Under the pieces are notes generated by a model. That model was not told where the DNA came from. It was given only the letters and a program-made list of their open reading frames with translations, and searched no databases. Source: Glandiceps talaboti (lineage: Eukaryota > Hemichordata > Enteropneusta > Spengelidae). Taken from it: a stretch of DNA of 62,000 nucleotides. This document shows positions 57,385 through 62,000 of the stretch, one piece after another. Each line of letters opens with the position of its first letter. Positions within the stretch are counted from its first letter, which is position 1. A program made the translations under genes and the position numbers. The DNA lies in contig NC_135559.1 of NCBI RefSeq assembly GCF_964340395.1, positions 5,292,501 to 5,354,500 on the forward strand. The letters run 5' to 3'.

Positions 57385-57965
57385 TGACACTGCCATGTAT
57401 GGCATGGTCACTGTGTTCTCAGAAGCTAGTCATGAATAATTCATAACACCATATATGGTCACTGTGTAAACATTAGCAATCTGACAATACCATATATGGT
57501 ATGGTCACTGTGTACTCAGAAACTGGTCATGAATAATTCATAACACCATGTATGGTCATTGTGTAAACATTAGCAATCTGGCAATACCATGTATGGTATG
57601 GTCACTGTGTTCTCAGAAACTGGTCATGAATAATTCATAACACCATATATGGTCAGTTCATAAACATTAGCAATCTGACAATACCATATATGGTATGGTC
57701 ACTGTGTTCTCAGAAACTGGTCATGAATAATTCATATCACCATGTATGGTCATTGTGTAAACATTAGCAATCTGGCAATACCATGTATGGTATGGTCACT
57801 GTGTTCTCAGAAACTGGTCATGAATAATTCATAACACCATATATGGTCAGTTCATAAACATTAGCAATCTGACAATACCATATATGGTATGGTCACAATG
57901 TGTCCAATGAAATAGTGATCATGAATAATTCATAACACCATATATGGTCATCAACTGTGTAGATA
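57385..57965. repeat. Tandem array with paired palindromes TGAATAATTCA and ACCATATATGGT (part 2)
   Basis: Units of about 95-100 bp (paired into about 190-bp higher-order units) contain AATACCAT(A/G)TATGGTAT, GGTCACTGTGT, TCAGAAACTGGTCATG and AATAATTCATAACACCAT. I count about a dozen CCATATATGG or CCATGTATGG sites here. The ATATAT form fits CC(A/T)6GG; the ATGTAT form does not. Confidence 0.9.
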
Positions 57966-58165
57966 TTATAAGCTACATTGTATAAACTATAGTATACATA
58001 TTGAACTTCAAATTCAAGGCAAAAGTGTTAATTTTGAGAAGAAAATAACAAACCAATTATTGAGGTATTTAATAATTTTAAAGTGATGTACACTTTAAGG
58101 TCACAGATTCCCACTAAATGTCGATACTATACTTGTGCAATTTATGCTGATGTTTTTGAGTACAG

Positions 58166-58191
58166 CTCTTCAAAGTAAGAAACTTTAAGAG
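58166..58191 (+). repeat. Bulged-C hairpin 9
   Basis: Lower CTCTT/AAGAG, bulged C, upper AAAG/CTTT (paired A-T replacing G-C), closing T-A, loop AAGAA. Confidence 0.82.
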
Positions 58192-58220
58192 TTACAAATT
58201 ATATTTTTTGATACTGTGTC

Positions 58221-58250
58221 ATTTCTTCGGAGCCAGGAGTTTCAAGAAAT
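58221..58250 (+). repeat. Bulged-C hairpin 10 (longer stem)
   Basis: Lower stem ATTTCTT/AAGAAAT (seven pairs), bulged C, upper GGAG/TTTC with two G-T pairs, closing C-G, loop CAGGA. Confidence 0.8.
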
Positions 58251-58265
58251 GAATTTTAACTCGAA

Positions 58266-58291
58266 CTCTTCATGGTTAGAAGCCATAAGGG
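58266..58291 (+). repeat. Bulged-C hairpin 11
   Basis: Lower CTCTT/AAGGG (one T-G), bulged C, upper ATGG/CCAT fully paired although three of four pairs differ from the common form, closing T-G, loop TAGAA. Confidence 0.82.
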
Positions 58292-58302
58292 AGACGACTT
58301 AT

Positions 58303-58328
58303 ATCTTCGGGGCTAGAAGCCTCAAGAT
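58303..58328 (+). repeat. Bulged-C hairpin 12
   Basis: Lower ATCTT/AAGAT (A-T replacing C-G at the base), bulged C, upper GGGG/CCTC (one G-T), closing C-G, loop TAGAA. Confidence 0.82.
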
Positions 58329-59134
58329 TATGAATGAATAATCAAGGAAATTTTCAAGATTTGTATAGTTAGATTCATTTTGATGCCTCTTTTTTGCACA
58401 TTCTATTATTTTGTTTTGTGGTGTACATGTGTCTTGTAAGTGTACTTGTCAATTGTTATGATCTGTGTAGTATCTTGTGTAATTTGAAAAAATGTGTGAC
58501 ACACTAAAAATGGTCACCACGCTAGGTATGCTTTTAGGTAATTAATTACTAACTGATTGTGATTGGTTTATCTTGGTCACATGAAACACCAAATTAGGTT
58601 GATAATTGGTCAAGACACATCATGTGACACACAACCCTTAGCTTGACATTGTAAAGCATATTGTTATGAGCAACCACATTCTTTTGAAGTTGTTACTGAT
58701 GTAAAAAAAAATAATGGTAATTCAAAAACTTTACTGTAAAAGGTATTATGTATGTCAAAGGTATAACAAAATAGCTAAAAGATGTGTTTATTACAAGTAT
58801 TATTAATCGACAGTTTCTGTATCAGGAAAATAAGCATTAGTAATGTATAGGCCTGACTGTTGTTAATGACAAAGGTGAAATGAAAAGAGGGAATATGTTC
58901 TCGGCTTCCCATGATCAGATATATGTGCCAACATATAATATTATCCATACTTGTATTTGAGATTTTATCAAGTCTACTCATAAAAATATGATCATATTGC
59001 CCCCAAAACATTTCCCAGTGATGGAAAATATTCACAACTGAGGGATGTTAATATCACTATAGTATCTTGCTTGAATTCCTTCTCCTGAACTGAATGAATC
59101 ATTACATATGGACCAAAAAATACTTGCATCGATA

Positions 59135-59280
59135 CGTGCACATAGTGGTATTTGCACTGCAGTGCAATACTGAAAACATTATTGCATACCTGCATGCGAA
59201 TGAATGTGCAACTGTTCAATGTACACAAACATGAGCAATCACACAGTACAATTTTTGCTGTTGTGGATAAACATATGTAC
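59135..59280. repeat. Dispersed repeat shared with about 31375-31500
   Basis: TAGTGGTATTTGCA..GCAGTGCAATA, ATTATTGCATACCTGCATGC and ACAAACATG strings recur with divergence near 31.4 kb. It is of unknown class and non-coding. Confidence 0.5.
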
Positions 59281-59309
59281 AGGTAACAAAACCGAATTCT
59301 TGGGGGGGG

Positions 59310-59470
59310 GGGGGGTTATTCACACTTGTGCTTGCAGTGTTTTCTGCTGCATTTTCACTTGCTATGCTGATGAAAGTACAGCTGAGGAGAACATAGCAAG
59401 TACTTGTGCAAATATCCTGAGTTCAAAACACTTGCACTCTTGTGTCGTAGGATTCTGCCATTTAATGCCA
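59310..59470. repeat. Dispersed C/G-run-associated repeat, copy 3
   Basis: A G-run (59301-59315) followed by GTGCTTGCAGTGTTTTCTGC, GCTATGCTGATGAAAGTAC and CACTTGCACTC, matching copies at 37.3 and 52.4 kb. Confidence 0.6.
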
Positions 59471-59740
59471 TGTAATTGTTGACTTTCAGATTGATTTCGA
59501 ATTCAGATCATATAGTCATACCTTTGGTACTTCGGCTATCAAAAACACCTGGCAACAGTTACAGTAACATGCAAATTATTGATTTCTTAGTCGTGAATGG
59601 TTGACTTAGATTTGTGATTGCATAAACATGTGGTAACAGTTACAGTAACATGCAAATTATTGATTTCTTAGTTCTGAATGGTTTACTAGATTTGTATACC
59701 CATATTTGATGGGTGCATAGCTTGAAATTGACATTTACAG

Positions 59741-59766
59741 CTCTTCGGAGCAAGAAGCTTCAAGAG
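59741..59766 (+). repeat. Bulged-C hairpin 13
   Basis: Lower CTCTT/AAGAG, bulged C, upper GGAG/CTTC, closing C-G, loop AAGAA. It ends at the left border of the 611-bp duplication. Confidence 0.8.
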
Positions 59767-60987
59767 ACTGTTATTTAAAATAAGGGGCAAAAAACAAACT
59801 CCACGTAGGAAATGTTCAAATATGTACATGTTTTGTAGTATGCCTTACAACTTTTGTGTCTGTGACTTGATGCTGTTTAGGTTTAGTTTAGTTAGAATTG
59901 CAAGCATGTGATTTCAGTTGTATTCCTTGAAATGAGACCATGGCAGTTAGCTTAAGAATGATGTTATGAAACAATGATTGTGAAAATGTGCCCTGATTCA
60001 TATTCAGATGTAGATATCCATTTCAACCCTTTCCATATTGAGATTGATATTCGAATGCAATTCTGACTCGAAATCTGAGACTAACTTCACATCATGTCTT
60101 GGGTTCTGCTGGACATGTTGAATTTGGCTTGTTTACATAAGTTAAGAATTCGTTGTTAGATCCTATCTAAATATCTACACATGAAGGAAGCATGTACAAT
60201 ACAATAAACAGTAATTTTTTGGCCCGGATATGGGTTTTGCAGACCAAGGTTGTACAGCAGAAGGGCCTGACTTTAGGAGGGCCTGTAAGCTGTACTAACG
60301 GGGTCTGTTATACCCATAACCGGCCTATAAAGGGTTTATCATCTACCCCATGTTATGACACAGAATCATCATTTGAGACTGTTATTTAAAATAAGGGGCA
60401 AAAAACAAACTCCACGTAGGAAATGTTCAAATATGTACATGTTTTGTAGTATGCCTTACAACTTTTGTGTCTGTGACTTGATGCTGTTTAGGTTTAGTTT
60501 AGTTAGAATTGCAAGCATGTGATTTCAGTTGTATTCCTTGAAATGAGACCATGGCAGTTAGCTTAAGAATGATGTTATGAAACAATGATTGTGAAAATGT
60601 GCCCTGATTCATATTCAGATGTAGATATCCATTTCAACCCTTTCCATATTGAGATTGATATTCGAATGCAATTCTGACTCGAAATCTGAGACTAACTTCA
60701 CATCATGTCTTGGGTTCTGCTGGACATGTTGAATTTGGCTTGTTTACATAAGTTAAGAATTCGTTGTTAGATCCTATCTAAATATCTACACATGAAGGAA
60801 GCATGTACAATACAATAAACAGTAATTTTTTGGCCCGGATATGGGTTTTGCAGACCAAGGTTGTACAGCAGAAGGGCCTGACTTTAGGAGGGCCTGTAAG
60901 CTGTACTAACGGGGTCTGTTATACCCATAACCGGCCTATAAAGGGTTTATCATCTACCCCATGTTATGACACAGAATCATCATTTGA
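59765..60987. repeat. 611-bp direct tandem duplication, apparently identical copies
   Basis: Copy 1 is about 59765-60375 and copy 2 about 60376-60986. I found no difference between copies in the stretches compared, and a 65-codon open frame is the same in both. The junction shows only short shared bases (GAGACTG region). It is either very recent or an assembly duplication. Confidence 0.92.
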
Positions 60988-61568
60988 ATCACATAACTAC
61001 ATGAATTGATAGTGAAATATTTTACTCACAAAAACGTAAAGATACTGAAAAAAAAACTCACAGAATGCCGCTTGCCATATTTGAGTATTAATGCATGGGT
61101 TCAATGCATGGTCATGTCTTAAATGAAAAAAAAGTCACTATTTGTTTCAAGCTCCTAAACATTGATGTCATGCTATCTATCATTGCTATGGTAAAGTTGA
61201 ACCGGAAGTAGTCTGTGAGATTGTCTTTACATACCCATATAGTCATATACAACTTACTTTTAGGGGAATGTATAAAGATTGCCAGTTTTGAGTTAAATGT
61301 TAAAAAAAGACATCTCACTCATATCTGTGTATCAAAACAAGAGTATTGAAATATGTACATTTCATATTCTTTTTCAATACAGTTGTGTTTTTTACAGAAT
61401 ATTTAAGTAGTGTTTTTCTTTCGATTTGTATTTAAGAAATGGTCAAGTCTTTGTTTCATGCTATTGCTATGGTAACATGTTTCTTTCTATTTGCACCATA
61501 AGAGGGCAAGCATCAAGTACTAAGTAAAGTTTGTTTGTAAAGGTGATTGATTTTGTTCCGTTGTTTTG

Positions 61569-61570
<2 letters not shown>
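60988..61570. other. No gene recognised
   Basis: AT-rich unique-looking DNA with two GCTATGGTAA repeats and no ORF with splice or domain support. Confidence 0.6.

Positions 61571-61572
<2 letters not shown>

Positions 61573-61640
<68 letters not shown>
61573..61640. repeat. (GT)n microsatellite
   Basis: About 34 GT units. Flanking open frames (Val/Cys or Thr/His) are artefacts. The remaining bases to 62,000 show nothing recognisable. Confidence 0.96.
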
Positions 61641-61641
<1 letters not shown>

Positions 61642-62000
61642 CGTGTGCGTGTGTAACGTGCACATATATGAAGTTTTGGAGCCGGGCATCATCGTAACTA
61701 CTAGCCTCTTGTATACGGCAGTGCTTAATAGACAACCCCCGTACAAATTGTTGCAATCTGATGTAAATGAAGAAATCGCGCCAAGTTCACTACATCAGAC
61801 TTCAATTAGATTGCAACTTGCCATACAATGAAAAATATAACTGTTACATTTTATTTCTAATCTTATACTTTTTCATGAGATTTTGTACAAAAGATGTAGA
61901 CATTTGAAGAGGTCACCTTGGTTAAAGAATAACCTGTAGAGTATTTATCTCAATGAGCTAGAGGTTATTAAGTTGACTGATTTATCAAATTCGACGAATG

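Larger units (their letters stand above)
53227..60000 (+). other. Downstream region, possible long 3' UTR; no protein gene seen
   Basis: No frame has splice signals plus recognisable protein. AATAAA-type signals occur at about 54516, 55381, 55924 and 57102, so the receptor 3' end cannot be fixed. The stretch holds the hairpin family, a 36-bp minisatellite and the palindrome array described separately. Confidence 0.5.

Noticed and set aside
53253-59766. Hairpins as iron-responsive elements or histone stem-loops
   Set aside because: The loop is not CAGUGN as required for IREs, and neither loop nor stem matches the histone mRNA stem-loop. Only the bulged-C geometry is similar.
60192-61009. Two identical 65-68-codon frames
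   Set aside because: The identity is due to the 611-bp DNA duplication. The peptide has no recognisable feature and no splice context.

Overview
This is a window of animal (metazoan) nuclear DNA. Coding sequence is split into short exons with canonical GT/AG borders. The rest is AT-rich intron and intergenic DNA full of microsatellites, minisatellites and short inverted-repeat transposons. There is no bacterial-style operon and no CRISPR. The animal-type tRNA-Glu genes, the Penelope-like retroelement, the tRNA-derived SINE and the LRP-type receptor suggest an invertebrate, perhaps a marine deuterostome or lophotrochozoan. The species cannot be fixed from sequence alone.

Left part (1-16.7 kb): mostly mobile and repeated DNA. 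A 5'-truncated Penelope-like retroelement with an open RT plus GIY-YIG frame lies at 1.53-3.16 kb. A few isolated minus-strand candidate exons lie at 3.8-6.0 kb. A possible + strand signal-peptide exon lies at 7.33 kb. A decayed LINE 3' end is at 8.55-9.67 kb and a tRNA-derived SINE at 9.74-10.02 kb. Three minus-strand tRNA-Glu(CTC) genes sit at 12.3-14.4 kb, in and beside a tandemly duplicated segment. A compound AT-centred palindrome lies at 15.55-16.01 kb.

Centre (16.9-53.2 kb): one large + strand gene. I could chain 21 coding exons whose phases agree at every junction into a 3,666-nt frame (1,221 residues plus stop). The product is a type I membrane receptor of the LDL-receptor-related class. 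In order it has a signal peptide, YWTD propeller 1, EGF, YWTD propeller 2, EGF, a linker, a six-cysteine sushi/CCP module, YWTD propeller 3, a Ser/Thr-rich stalk, one transmembrane helix and a tail of about 85 residues. It has no LDL class A repeats and no EGF after propeller 3. The tail keeps an LDLR-like internalisation box, except that the Asn of NPxY is Arg. Intron 1 is 16.6 kb. The other introns hold minisatellites (units of about 24, 35, 63, 64 and 108 bp) and several MITEs.

Right part (53.2-62 kb): no convincing protein gene. Downstream of the receptor stop is a dispersed family of 13 short hairpins (53,253-59,766). They share a bulged C, a five-base loop and stems that change in compensatory fashion. 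This is the most unusual signal in the window. The same stretch has a 36-bp minisatellite, a 56.8-58.0 kb array of palindromes matching or nearly matching CArG boxes, and a 611-bp tandem duplication with no difference noticed between copies.

Mobile elements: at least four MITEs have termini TAGACT or TAGTCT and exact 9-bp target-site duplications. Another MITE family has GGGAACTTGCAA ends and TA duplications, supported by a near-empty paralogous site.
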